DNA of 41,211 nucleotides. Origin: Bradyrhizobium jicamae. Its GTDB lineage: Bacteria; Pseudomonadota; Alphaproteobacteria; Rhizobiales; Xanthobacteraceae. The translations under genes were made by a program, and so were the position numbers. The notes beneath the pieces are model-generated. The model worked only from the letters and a program-made list of their open reading frames with translations, searched no databases and was not told where the DNA came from. Location of the stretch: positions 22,024-63,234 of the forward strand of contig NZ_LLXZ01000027.1 in assembly GCF_001440395.1 (NCBI RefSeq). The letters run 5' to 3'. Below are positions 8,098-15,707 of this stretch, one piece after another. Each line of letters begins with the position of its first letter. The first letter of the stretch is position 1.

Positions 8098-9330
8098 TTA
8101 GTATTGACCTTGCGGCGTCAGCCCGAGCGCGAGCTGGCCGTACATGGTGCCGACGGCATCCCAGTTCATGCTGATATGGCGGCCGACGGCATTGGCATCG
8201 CGCCAGGCGCGCTGCACCGGATTGGAAAGATCGAGGCCGAGTCCGCCGGTCGAGGCGTTCAGCGCTTCGCTGGCGCGGATGGCGAGTGCGACCGAAAACG
8301 CCTGGCCGCGTCGGCTGACGATGCGGTCCTCGACCGAGACCGGGTTGCCGGCGCGGATCGTCGCTGCGCGATCCCTGAGGTCGCGCAGCAGCACTTCGCG
8401 CGCGGCATCGACGGAAGCGGTCGCTTCGGCGACGCGCAGCTGGATGGTTGGAAATTCCGCCATGCGGTTGTTGTGCCCGGCGACCGCGCCGCGGGTGATC
8501 CGCCTTGCGGTGGCGGCGAGATAGTCCTCCAGCGCGCCGGCGGCGGCGCCGACCGCGGCGGAAGCCAGGCAGGAGGGAATGTTCGACAGCATCGGGATCG
8601 AGAAGGCGGGATTGGCGGCATGGAGCGCGGCGCCCGGTGTCGTGCCGGATGTGGTGTCGGCGAACGACAACAGGCGGTGCGCCGGCACGAATACGTCCGA
8701 TAGCACCAGTGTCTTGCTGCCGGTGCCGCTGAGGCCGACGACGTTCCAGGTATCGTCGATGACGTAATCGGACGCCGGCACCAGCAGGAACGCCGGCGCA
8801 AACTGGCCGCTGTCCGTCTTCGACGGCAACAGCGCCGCACACAACGACCATTGCGCGTTGTCGCAGCCGCTGGCGAACGACCAGCGGCCGGAGAGGCGAT
8901 AGCCGCCCTCGACTTCGATGGCCTTGGTAGCCGGCGCATAGGAGCCGCAGGCTACCGCATCGGGATTCGCGTCCCAGACGTCGCGCTGCGCGGCTTCCGG
9001 AAATCCCGCGATCAGCCATTGATGGGCTGCGAGCAGGCCGCCGACCCACGCTGTCGAAGCGCAGCTTTTCGCGAGTTCGATGTTCAGTTCGACCAGCACG
9101 TCGAAATCATGCTCGTAGCCGCCGAACATCGCGGGCTTGACGATGTCGAAATAGCCGATGTGGCGCAGTGCCGTGATGTTCTCTTCCGGAACGCGGCCTG
9201 CCTTTTCGGTATTGTGGGCGCGCGCCTTGATCTGCGGCGCGATCTGCGCCACGCGGCTGCGCAACTCGGCAAGGTCGGGGCGAGGGGCGGGCTGTGCCGG
9301 CACGTCCTTCAACTGGGCGACTGATACCAT
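8098..9330 (-). CDS. graA: Flavin-dependent resorcinol hydroxylase, oxygenase component (GraA-like)
   Basis: This 410-residue protein has the acyl-CoA dehydrogenase fold used by two-component flavin monooxygenases (HsaA/HpaH type): a helical N-terminal domain, a central beta domain (YRLSGRWSFASGCDNAQW, a strong group signature) and a C-terminal helical bundle. With reduced flavin supplied by the partner encoded just upstream it would hydroxylate resorcinol to hydroxyquinol. The ATG at 9330 (MVSVAQLKDVPAQ) has GGAG upstream; reading further out would run into the reductase gene in another frame. The substrate is inferred from its place between the flavin reductase and the gamma-resorcylate decarboxylase, as in the gra genes of Rhizobium sp. 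MTP-10005. Confidence 0.87.
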   Translation of the reverse strand: MVSVAQLKDVPAQPAPRPDLAELRSRVAQIAPQIKARAHNTEKAGRVPEENITALRHIGYFDIVKPAMFGGYEHDFDVLVELNIELAKSCASTAWVGGLLAAHQWLIAGFPEAAQRDVWDANPDAVACGSYAPATKAIEVEGGYRLSGRWSFASGCDNAQWSLCAALLPSKTDSGQFAPAFLLVPASDYVIDDTWNVVGLSGTGSKTLVLSDVFVPAHRLLSFADTTSGTTPGAALHAANPAFSIPMLSNIPSCLASAAVGAAAGALEDYLAATARRITRGAVAGHNNRMAEFPTIQLRVAEATASVDAAREVLLRDLRDRAATIRAGNPVSVEDRIVSRRGQAFSVALAIRASEALNASTGGLGLDLSNPVQRAWRDANAVGRHISMNWDAVGTMYGQLALGLTPQGQY

Positions 9331-9380
9331 TGGCTTGCTCCGTATCTTCGATTGTCTGAAAGGTGAGGGGGCCCGCGCGT

Positions 9381-9899
9381 TCACGCAGCCTGGCTGTCGT
9401 GGGGTACCGAGAAGCAGTAGGTCGCATCCTGGTAGATCAGGGGCTCGATCGGATCGCGGACGTTCACGGTCTCGGCTTCGCCGATGAAGATCGTGTGGGT
9501 GCCGTAGGGGACCGCTGCAGCCTTCTTGCAGAAGATGTTGATCTGGGCATCGGCGAGATAGGTGACGCCCTCGGCCGACGTCATCCACTGGCCGAGCTCG
9601 AACCGCTCTTCGGGCGGTACCGCGCCGCTGAATGCCGATGACAGGGAGATCTGGTCGCGGCGCAGCACGTTGACGCAGAACCGGCGCGCCAGGAGCATGA
9701 TGTCGTGAAGCAGCGTCTGCTGGTTGACGCAGACGATCAGGGAAGGCGGGTCGAGCGACAGCGACGTTACCGCGGTGGCGGTCATGCCGTGACGACGGTT
9801 CTGGTCTGATGACGTAATGACCGACACGGCGGCGGGAAATCGCCGCAGCGCGCGCTTGAACGTTTCACGCAATTCGTCGGATGCCGAATCCAGCGACAT
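9381..9899 (-). CDS. graD: Flavin reductase component of the resorcinol hydroxylase (GraD-like)
   Basis: This 172-residue flavin reductase-like protein (HpaC/HsaB family) uses NAD(P)H to reduce FMN or FAD for the adjacent oxygenase. It has RRFPAAVSVITSSDQNRRHG and MTATAVTSLSLDPPSLIVCV, the flavin-binding start of the family, then FCVNVL, and ends with the GEAETVN and PLIYQDATYCF segments. Start at 9899 has GGAGG 6 nt upstream; the longer open frame reaching 9980 would run through the promoter/operator and is rejected. It is the first gene of the operon and its 5' region is shared with the divergent MarR gene. Confidence 0.9.
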   Translation of the reverse strand: MSLDSASDELRETFKRALRRFPAAVSVITSSDQNRRHGMTATAVTSLSLDPPSLIVCVNQQTLLHDIMLLARRFCVNVLRRDQISLSSAFSGAVPPEERFELGQWMTSAEGVTYLADAQINIFCKKAAAVPYGTHTIFIGEAETVNVRDPIEPLIYQDATYCFSVPHDSQAA

Positions 9900-9950
9900 G
9901 GTTTCCTCCACTGAACGATCCGCTCTTGTCCGGCGGCTTAACTTTCGAGA

Positions 9951-10006
9951 ACAATAATTGCATTTGCAAATATCGGTCAAGCAGAAACTTTCAAATGCAA
10001 CAATTG
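9951..10006 (-). promoter_or_regulatory. Promoter and inverted-repeat operator of the gra-like operon
   Basis: On the minus strand TTGACC (9975-9980) and TATTGT (9951-9956) are 18 bp apart and make a fair sigma-70 type promoter for the operon. CAATAATTGCATTTG (9952-9966) and its inverted partner CAAATGCAACAATTG (9992-10006) match at 12 of 15 positions, and the left arm overlaps the -10 and spacer. This suits a MarR repressor released by a pathway compound. The binding protein is inferred from the divergent MarR gene. Confidence 0.6.
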
Positions 10007-10024
10007 CCTTGAAAAGCGATCGGT

Positions 10025-10558
10025 GTGCAGTTATTGAAGGCTCGCAACAATTGCGACAGCACGGATTGCAAGACCTTGTACAGGCTGACGAATTCCTTTC
10101 CCTATCTGCTCAACCGCGTCGGCGTGCAGATGGGCGAACTGTTTTCCAGGCGTATTGCCGGCTACGGCGTGACCCTGCCGATGTATCGCGTGATGGCCGC
10201 GCTGTGGGAAACCGGCGATCAGCGACTCGGCGATCTCGCTGCGATGACGACGATCGAGATATCGACGTTGTCGCGCCTCGTCGGCGAGATGAAACGGCGC
10301 GGCCTCGTCACGCGTGCGCGGCTGAAGGACAACGGCCGCACCGTCGCGATCAACCTCACGCCGAAGGGGCGGACACTGGTCGAGGAGTTGATCCCGATTG
10401 CCATCCACTTCGAGGAGGTTGCGGTTCGCGATTTTCCGTCGAAGAGCATTTCAGACCTGAAGTCCGTTCTGGCCGAGATCTACGAGAGCCTGAAATCGCT
10501 CGAACCCGAGATCGAGGAAGCAAACAAGGTGCGCAAGGCGGCAAAGACGAAAGCCTGA
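10025..10558 (+). CDS. MarR family transcriptional regulator (GraR-like)
   Basis: A 177-residue winged-helix regulator of MarR type: N-terminal dimer helix (LYRLTNSFPYLLNRVGVQ), DNA-binding core (RLGDLAAMTTIEISTLSRLV then GEMKRRGLVTRARLKDNGR, the wing), and a C-terminal dimer helix with a Lys-rich tail. Start is GTG at 10025 without a strong ribosome binding site; TTG or later starts are possible because the conserved part begins near residue 15. It is transcribed away from the resorcylate operon over an AT-rich gap with an inverted repeat, the normal layout for a local repressor. In Rhizobium sp. MTP-10005 the gra genes are also controlled by a MarR-type protein. Confidence 0.88.
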   Translation: MQLLKARNNCDSTDCKTLYRLTNSFPYLLNRVGVQMGELFSRRIAGYGVTLPMYRVMAALWETGDQRLGDLAAMTTIEISTLSRLVGEMKRRGLVTRARLKDNGRTVAINLTPKGRTLVEELIPIAIHFEEVAVRDFPSKSISDLKSVLAEIYESLKSLEPEIEEANKVRKAAKTKA

Positions 10559-10663
10559 CGTCTCCGCGGACGTTCGACGAATCCGCTCGTGCAATGTTGA
10601 ATCGCACAGTCGTGTCCGACCAATGGAATGCGACAGATCGTGCCGGGCGAGCTCTGCCAGCCT

Positions 10664-10858
10664 TTAGCTGCGCATGGCGGCGCGGAAGCCGACGAAGCTC
10701 AACGCGCCCGCCACGGCGACGGCAATCCAGCTTGCCCAGAAAGGCACATCAACGCCATTCAAGGTGACGGACCACCCCATCACAATCCGGATCAACTGCA
10801 AAAGTGCGATCAGTGCAAAGATGGCGGCGGCAAGCGTGCAAAAGGTTCTTATGGTCAT
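10664..10858 (-). CDS. Small two-helix membrane protein, hypothetical
   Basis: This 64-residue protein has two hydrophobic segments, TFCTLAAAIFALIALLQLI (about 5-23) and FWASWIAVAVAGALSFVGF (about 41-59), joined by a short polar hairpin (GWSVTLNGVDVP). Both ends are basic. ATG at 10858 with GGAGATGGG upstream is preferred over a start 45 nt earlier. Small proteins of this pattern, with a conserved W before the second helix, are familiar from Bradyrhizobium, but no function is known to me. It is convergent with the MarR gene. Confidence 0.65.
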   Translation of the reverse strand: MTIRTFCTLAAAIFALIALLQLIRIVMGWSVTLNGVDVPFWASWIAVAVAGALSFVGFRAAMRS

Positions 10859-11018
10859 TGCCCATCTCCGATGGCTCACGAGAATGTGCTTGTCCCTCGC
10901 CAAGGAGGACGAGAAACATCAAATCCATTGCATGAGCTAAATCCCGCTGGTTGGATAGCACTTCAATAATGAGCAGGCGACGCGTCGTCGCTTATTGTTG
11001 GCGAAGCCGGAGGTAGGC

Positions 11019-11474
11019 ATGCAGTTGCTCAACGACATACATCACCTGACGTTTATCACCGCCGACATGAGCCGATTGATATGTTTCTACGAACGTATCT
11101 TCGGAGCGCGCGTCACGGTTGATCTCGAGGAGGAGGGGCTGCGCCACGCCTTCATCGAAGTGGGGCCGCACACTGTCCTGCACCCATTTCAGGTCCCTGG
11201 AATTGAACCTCCTTGCCACCAGCCCATGTTCAAGCGCGGGCGCCTCGACCACTTTGCGCTCAATGCCGCAAGCGAGGAGGCGTTCCGGGAAGTACGGCGG
11301 CGCCTCGTCGCCGAGGGCGTAAGTGATGGAACCGTTACAGACATGGGCTCGCTCCTCCTTCTTAGCTTCACTGACCCCGACGGAGGCGGCCATGAGGTAG
11401 TTTGGGTCAAGCCTGGTGTCCCTGTCGCGCAAGGGCTCAAGCGTTCCGAGTGGACGAAAGTCCAGCTGGATTAA
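11019..11474 (+). CDS. VOC family (glyoxalase/dioxygenase-fold) protein
   Basis: This 151-residue vicinal-oxygen-chelate protein has two beta-alpha-beta-beta-beta modules: IHHLTFITADMSRLICFYER at 8-27, RHAFIEVGPHTVLHPFQVPG, then RLDHFALNAASEEAFREVRR, and FTDPDGGGHEVVWVKPG near the end. Metal ligand candidates are H9 of IHHLTF, H of LDHFAL and E of HEVVW, so it may bind a divalent metal. The ATG at 11019 is preferred over an upstream TTG because GGAGG is 7 nt ahead. Substrate is not predictable; members include glyoxalases, ring-cleavage dioxygenases and resistance proteins. It stands alone, with a noncoding stretch after it. Confidence 0.8.
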   Translation: MQLLNDIHHLTFITADMSRLICFYERIFGARVTVDLEEEGLRHAFIEVGPHTVLHPFQVPGIEPPCHQPMFKRGRLDHFALNAASEEAFREVRRRLVAEGVSDGTVTDMGSLLLLSFTDPDGGGHEVVWVKPGVPVAQGLKRSEWTKVQLD

Positions 11475-11901
11475 CATGCACGCAAGATGTGTACCCTGGG
11501 CCATACGACTGCCAAGGCATTTTCTCTTAATGGTTCGGACCTGCCATTATCACCTGACGGTGTCCCCTTCCGAGGGCAGACCGCACACCTCGGTCACGAG
11601 GCCAAACTTCCGAAAGTGGACCCTGGCTGTGTGAAAACGTGAATCCTTGCGAACGCCGGAGAATGTGTTGCTCCGCAGCTCAGTATGCTCCTTCACCCTC
11701 CCAGAAAGGGCGCGTGGAGGAATGCTTTTCTCCGCGATTTGCTTGCCGCTGCGTTTGTACACAAGCAAGACCCTAAGCTGACATCGAGCGGCGCACGGCC
11801 ATTCGCTTAAACGTGAACCCCTTCACACTTGCAATCCGCCGGTCGTCCTAGGCTTATCCAACTAACGCTGGGGCTGTTCTCAAAGAGTGGAGGAAGCTGC
11901 A
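11475..11901 (+). other. 427-bp intergenic stretch with no recognisable gene
   Basis: No frame here has a credible start, ribosome binding site or family motif; the longest (minus strand 11550-11768) is compositionally odd and unrecognised. The stretch is less GC-rich than its surroundings. A phrase near 11621-11640 (CTGGCTGTGTGAAAACG) resembles ends of some insertion sequences as I remember them, which hints at an old transposon scar but proves nothing. The last 80 bp should hold the promoter of the methyltransferase gene. Confidence 0.4.
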
Positions 11902-12963
11902 ATGCGTGAACCAAACCTTGAAAAGTTGAACGCGCTCGTAGGAAAGCTGGTCGGCGACCTCGGCATCTCACTCGGCGGCGCGAGCATACTGCTCGGCGAT
12001 CGCCTCGGGCTCTACAAGGCGATGGCGGATGGTGCGGTGGTCACTCCGTCCGAGCTTGCCAAGAAGACCGGTCTGCATGAACGTTATGTGCGCGAATGGC
12101 TGTCCGGGCAGGCTGCCTCTGGGTACATCGATTACCACCCCGAAAAAAATGCTTTCTCACTCTCGGCGGAGCAAGCCATGGCGTTCGCCGAGGAAGGGTC
12201 GCCTGCCTTCTTTGCCGGTGCATTCGATGTCGTGCAGGCCACCTATCTCGATGAACCGAAGGTCGCGGAAGCGTTTCGAACCGGGAAAGGCGTTGGCTGG
12301 CACGAGCATTCGAAGTGTCTTTTCTCCGGCACCGAACGCTTCTTCAGGCCGGGCTATAACGCCAATCTGGTGTCGAACTGGATTCCGACGCTCGAAGGCG
12401 TTGAGGCGAAACTGAAAGCTGGCGCCAGGGTAGCCGATGTCGGATGCGGACACGGCGCCTCTACGATTGTGATGGCGCAGGCCTATCCCAATTCAGAGTT
12501 CTTCGGATTCGATTACCACAAGCCTTCCATTGAACGCGCGAAGGTCCTGGCGCAGGAAGCGGGAGTTGGCGACCGCATCACGTTCGCGCAGGCCAGTGCC
12601 AAGGATTTTCCGGCGAAAGATTATGACCTGGTGGCGTTCTTCGATTGCCTGCATGACATGGGCGACCCCGTGGGTGCCGGCAAGCATGTCAAGGAAACGT
12701 TGGCCAAGGATGGGTCGTGGATGATCGTCGAGCCGTTCGCTCATGACAATCTCAAGGACAATCTCAACCCGGTCGGATGCGTCTACTATCACGCCTCGAC
12801 ATTCATCTGTACGCCGGCATCACTCTCTCAGGAGGTGGGCTTGGGGCTCGGTGCGCAGGCGGGCGAAAGCAGATTGCGGCAGGTGGCAACTGAAGCGGGT
12901 TTCAAGCGCTTCCGCCGCGCGAGCGAGACGCCGTTCAACATGATCTTCGAAGTACGTTCCTGA
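11902..12963 (+). CDS. Class I SAM-dependent methyltransferase with N-terminal winged helix
   Basis: This 353-residue cytoplasmic protein begins with a winged-helix region (TPSELAKKTGLHERYVREWL about 47-66) of the kind found in Rv2258c-like methyltransferases, followed by a long linker and a Rossmann methyltransferase domain: motif I ARVADVGCGHGASTIVMA (about 179-196), acidic EFFGFDYHKPSIERAK, motif II/III KDYDLVAFFDCLHDMGDP and WMIVEPFAHDN. The fold is clear, the acceptor substrate is not. ATG at 11902 follows GGAGG by 8 nt; an in-frame GTG at 11887 overlaps that ribosome binding site. No neighbour gives a pathway. Confidence 0.85.
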   Translation: MREPNLEKLNALVGKLVGDLGISLGGASILLGDRLGLYKAMADGAVVTPSELAKKTGLHERYVREWLSGQAASGYIDYHPEKNAFSLSAEQAMAFAEEGSPAFFAGAFDVVQATYLDEPKVAEAFRTGKGVGWHEHSKCLFSGTERFFRPGYNANLVSNWIPTLEGVEAKLKAGARVADVGCGHGASTIVMAQAYPNSEFFGFDYHKPSIERAKVLAQEAGVGDRITFAQASAKDFPAKDYDLVAFFDCLHDMGDPVGAGKHVKETLAKDGSWMIVEPFAHDNLKDNLNPVGCVYYHASTFICTPASLSQEVGLGLGAQAGESRLRQVATEAGFKRFRRASETPFNMIFEVRS

Positions 12964-12966
12964 CCG

Positions 12967-13075
12967 ATTAGGGCTACGCATCAGTCCGGATGCTTGCAGG
13001 CAATGCGGCTCAGAGCCCTGCATTCACTCCGGACTGATGTGCTTAGTGGCCCATCGCGTCGGTAAATGCCCTAAT
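12967..13075. terminator. Nested hairpins between convergent genes
   Basis: An 11-bp perfect stem (CATCAGTCCGG 12979-12989 with CCGGACTGATG 13029-13039) holds a smaller TGCAGG/CCTGCA stem in its loop. An outer 8-bp stem (ATTAGGGC 12967-12974 with GCCCTAAT 13068-13075) closes the whole segment and takes in the stop codon of the leftward protease gene. There is no clear T-run, so it may be a structural or Rho-assisted stop. Confidence 0.45.
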
Positions 13076-13625
13076 TCGCTGCCGCGCGACGCTTGCTACG
13101 GCCGCCTGCGACGTCGGGATAGCCGTGCAGCATCACCTTGTCGGCCTGCACGCCCCAGCTTTCCAGCCGGTCCAGAAAACTCATGCCGAGCAGGTTGGTC
13201 TTCATCTGCCCGCGCGGCACCACCAGTGCCGGGATCGATTTCTCGACGAGCTGACCTACCGCAAGGCGATCGAGCGTCAGCCGCGCCGCCTTGGTGTGGC
13301 CACCGGCGGTTTCGACGTCGACATTATATTCGAGCATCTCGATCGGCAGGCCGATCGCCTTGGCCGTCTCCCAGGTCAGCACCACCGAGGTCGCGCCGGT
13401 GTCGATCACCATCGGCGCCTTGACGCCATTGATCTTGGCGTGGAGCGCGAATTCGCCGGCTCTGCCGCGCGCGATCTCGACGGCAGGCGCGGGCTCCAGG
13501 CTGCGTTGCCTCAGCATTTTCGATACCGAGTTGCCGGCGCGCGCGATCTGGTCGGGATCGCCATAGGCGACAACGGCGCCGGCGGTGGCTGCGAGCATCG
13601 CCAGAACGAGCATGACGCGGATCAC
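13071..13625 (-). CDS. Retropepsin-like clan AA aspartic protease, membrane anchored
   Basis: This 184-residue protein has an N-terminal hydrophobic anchor (MLVLAMLAATAGAVVAY), a short periplasmic linker and one retropepsin fold: FALHAKINGVKAPMVIDTGA with catalytic Asp in the DTGA motif, SVVLTWETAKAIGL, then LLGMSFLDRLESW, which matches the second half of the TIGR02281-type family. Such proteins act as dimers since only one Asp motif is present. GTG at 13625 is preferred, with GGAGG 6 nt upstream; an ATG four codons later is possible. It lies 28 nt after the DUF1289 gene, so both may be cotranscribed. Its natural substrate is unknown. Confidence 0.82.
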   Translation of the reverse strand: MIRVMLVLAMLAATAGAVVAYGDPDQIARAGNSVSKMLRQRSLEPAPAVEIARGRAGEFALHAKINGVKAPMVIDTGATSVVLTWETAKAIGLPIEMLEYNVDVETAGGHTKAARLTLDRLAVGQLVEKSIPALVVPRGQMKTNLLGMSFLDRLESWGVQADKVMLHGYPDVAGGRSKRRAAAN

Positions 13626-13653
13626 CTGGCGCCTCCGCTGGCTTGTCCGGCGA

Positions 13654-13857
13654 TCAGCCGCGTTCGGCGCGCGGTGGTATCGGCGCCAGACCTGCGTCGG
13701 CCATGCGCGCCGCAAGCCCTTCCATCACGGCCAGACGTTCCGCGGTCTCCATGCGGTGCCAGCGCGCGATCTCCGGCAACGTCCGTCCGCAGCCGAAGCA
13801 GAGTTTGGTCTTGGGATCCATCATACAGACTGCGATACACGGCGTTTCTTTGCTCAT
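13654..13857 (-). CDS. DUF1289 family small Cys-rich protein
   Basis: This 67-residue protein matches DUF1289: PCIAVCMMDPKTKLCFGCGR followed by TLPEIARWHRMETAERLAV. The four cysteines (pattern C-x4-C-x8-C-x2-C) probably bind a metal, either Zn or an Fe-S cluster. ATG at 13857 gives the family start MSKETPCI; longer reading to 13923 has no support. It precedes the protease gene by 28 nt and follows the histidine kinase gene, all leftward. Members are widespread in proteobacteria without an established role. Confidence 0.9.
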   Translation of the reverse strand: MSKETPCIAVCMMDPKTKLCFGCGRTLPEIARWHRMETAERLAVMEGLAARMADAGLAPIPPRAERG

Positions 13858-13903
13858 TCGCTGATAGTGAAGTGATTTACATCCCTTGCGCAAGCGCTTG
13901 TGG

Positions 13904-15505
13904 CTACAGTCCGGTGCCGGCACTCATGATCGGTTTGTGACGCGCCCGCCGCTTTTCGTCGGCCGCTGAGACGGCGGGTTCCGGCTGCAGGGGCGGGGCC
14001 TCCTCGGCCATCGGCGCCAGCGCGCTCATCACGCGCTCCGGCGGGAAGGTGACGATGACTTCGGTGCCAATTCTGAGTTTCGATTTCAGCGTGAAGGTGC
14101 CGCCATGCATGTCGATCAGGCTCTTGGCGATCGGAAGGCCCAGGCCCGCGCCCTGTTCGGCCGACTTGATCGAGTTGGAGCCCTGGCCGAATGACGCCAG
14201 CACGACCGGGATCTCGTCTTCGGCAATGCCCGAGCCGGTATCCTTGACGCTCAGATATTGCCCGCCGGAAGCGGTCCAGCCGACCTTGAGCCAGATATCG
14301 CCGCCTTGCGGGGTGAACTTGATCGAGTTGGATATGAGATTGAGCACGACCTGACGCGTGGCACGCTCGTCGCCCCAGATGCGGGGCATGCCGTGCTCGA
14401 ACACCTCGTGGATAGTGATGCCGCGGCTGCTCGCGCGCAGCTTGAGCAGATGATGGCAGTCGGCGACGACGTGCACGAGCGCCACCGCTTCCTCGTTGAG
14501 TTCGTAGCGGCCGGCCTCGATCCGCGACAGATCGAGAATTTCGTTGATGAGATTGAGCAGGTGGACGCCGGAATGATGGATGTCGGCGGAATATTCCTTG
14601 TAGACCGTTACCGCGTGCGCGCCGAAGATTTCGCTCTTCATCACCTCGGAGAAACCGAGGATCGCGTTCAGCGGCGTGCGCAGTTCGTGGCTCATCTGCG
14701 CCAGAAAGCGCGATTTGGCCACGTTGGCGGATTCGGCGCGGTGCCGCGCCTCGTCCGAGATCGCCTTGGCCTGTTCGAGCTCACCGATCAGCGCGTCCTT
14801 TTCGGCGCGCGCTTCCAGGGTCTGCAGCGTCGTCGAATGAAGCTGATGGGCCAGCAGGGCAAAATAGCATTCGGCGGCGACCGCCAGCAGCGCGAGGGCG
14901 TAATTGTCGAAAGTGCCGCCCATCACGAAGTTGAGCGCGATCGCGGCCGTCACCGGCGCGGTTGCCGCCACCGCCGCGATCGGCAGTGTCGCCGCCAGCA
15001 TGCTCGACACTGCAATCACCAGCAGCATCAGGAACATCATCATCGTGTTCGAGACGGTATCGAGGCCGGCCGGATGCAGCAGGATCGCGGTCCAGCACAG
15101 GCCGTAGAGCAGGTCGAGCAGTACGAACCGCGTCTGCCATTTGCGCGTCTCGGCGAGCGTGGGCTGCTCGCGAAGGAAACGCTTGCAGTTGCGGATGATG
15201 GCGGCATGGATGCACAGCATGCCGACGGTCCAGACCGTGGCCGGCACGACATACTTCCAGAGGCCGAACAGCACGCCGGTCGAAACCACCAGCAGCATGA
15301 CGACGAAGGAAGCCGAGACCCGGGTCTGCGCGTATTGCCGGAGCAGTTCGGTATCGAAGGCGGGACGGGTGCCGCTGGTCGACGTTAACCGATCGCGCGC
15401 CTCGCGCACTCGTTGTGCTGCCACGCGCCGCGTATTCACCGGTGGTGCGACCTGCGCTTCCGCCGGAAGCTGGACAACCTCAGGCTTTTCTGCGGCGTTA
15501 CTCAT
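13904..15505 (-). CDS. Membrane sensor histidine kinase (PleC/DivJ-like core)
   Basis: This 533-residue hybrid-less sensor kinase has a soluble Pro/Ala-rich N-terminus (1-60), about six membrane segments (65-220), a coiled-coil linker (ARAEKDALIGELEQAKAIS) and a HisKA-HATPase core. The phospho-accepting His is H273 in AQMSHELRTPLNAILGFSE; the N box is VVLNLISNSIKFTPQGG, G1 is VKDTGSGI and G2 is GAGLGLPIAKSL. This core resembles the PleC/DivJ cell-cycle family of alphaproteobacteria, but the input domain has no PAS. No response regulator gene is adjacent. ATG at 15505 lacks a good Shine-Dalgarno; a TTG at 15517 is the alternative. The signal sensed is unknown. Confidence 0.88.
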   Translation of the reverse strand: MSNAAEKPEVVQLPAEAQVAPPVNTRRVAAQRVREARDRLTSTSGTRPAFDTELLRQYAQTRVSASFVVMLLVVSTGVLFGLWKYVVPATVWTVGMLCIHAAIIRNCKRFLREQPTLAETRKWQTRFVLLDLLYGLCWTAILLHPAGLDTVSNTMMMFLMLLVIAVSSMLAATLPIAAVAATAPVTAAIALNFVMGGTFDNYALALLAVAAECYFALLAHQLHSTTLQTLEARAEKDALIGELEQAKAISDEARHRAESANVAKSRFLAQMSHELRTPLNAILGFSEVMKSEIFGAHAVTVYKEYSADIHHSGVHLLNLINEILDLSRIEAGRYELNEEAVALVHVVADCHHLLKLRASSRGITIHEVFEHGMPRIWGDERATRQVVLNLISNSIKFTPQGGDIWLKVGWTASGGQYLSVKDTGSGIAEDEIPVVLASFGQGSNSIKSAEQGAGLGLPIAKSLIDMHGGTFTLKSKLRIGTEVIVTFPPERVMSALAPMAEEAPPLQPEPAVSAADEKRRARHKPIMSAGTGL

Positions 15506-15643
15506 CGAACAACACAAATCCTGCCCGCGAACCGCGCGGGCTTTTGCATTGTCTATCTGTGCCGCGAAATCATTAAGCGATGACTTAAAGAGCTAAAAAT
15601 TCTCGTTAACGGGAAGTTAAAATTAACCAGTCGAGTGGAGGGA

Positions 15644-15676
15644 ACCCCCGCTTCCGACAGGACAAGAAGCGGGGGT
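15644..15676 (-). terminator. Terminator-like hairpin after the beta-hydroxyacid dehydrogenase gene
   Basis: A perfect 11-bp stem (ACCCCCGCTTC / GAAGCGGGGGT) with an 11-nt loop begins 32 nt beyond the leftward stop codon. There is no marked T-run after it. It also separates this gene from the promoter of the histidine kinase. Confidence 0.6.
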
Positions 15677-15707
15677 CTGGCTCGTCGCCTTAACCTGTTT
15701 CTTTAAC

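Noticed and set aside
8006..9049. 347-codon minus-strand frame overlapping the resorcinol hydroxylase gene
   Set aside because: It is a shifted frame of the same strand, Arg-rich and motif-free, whereas the other frame gives a full acyl-CoA dehydrogenase-fold monooxygenase.
11550..11768. 72-codon minus-strand frame in the orphan stretch
   Set aside because: No ribosome binding site or recognisable motif, and unusual composition.
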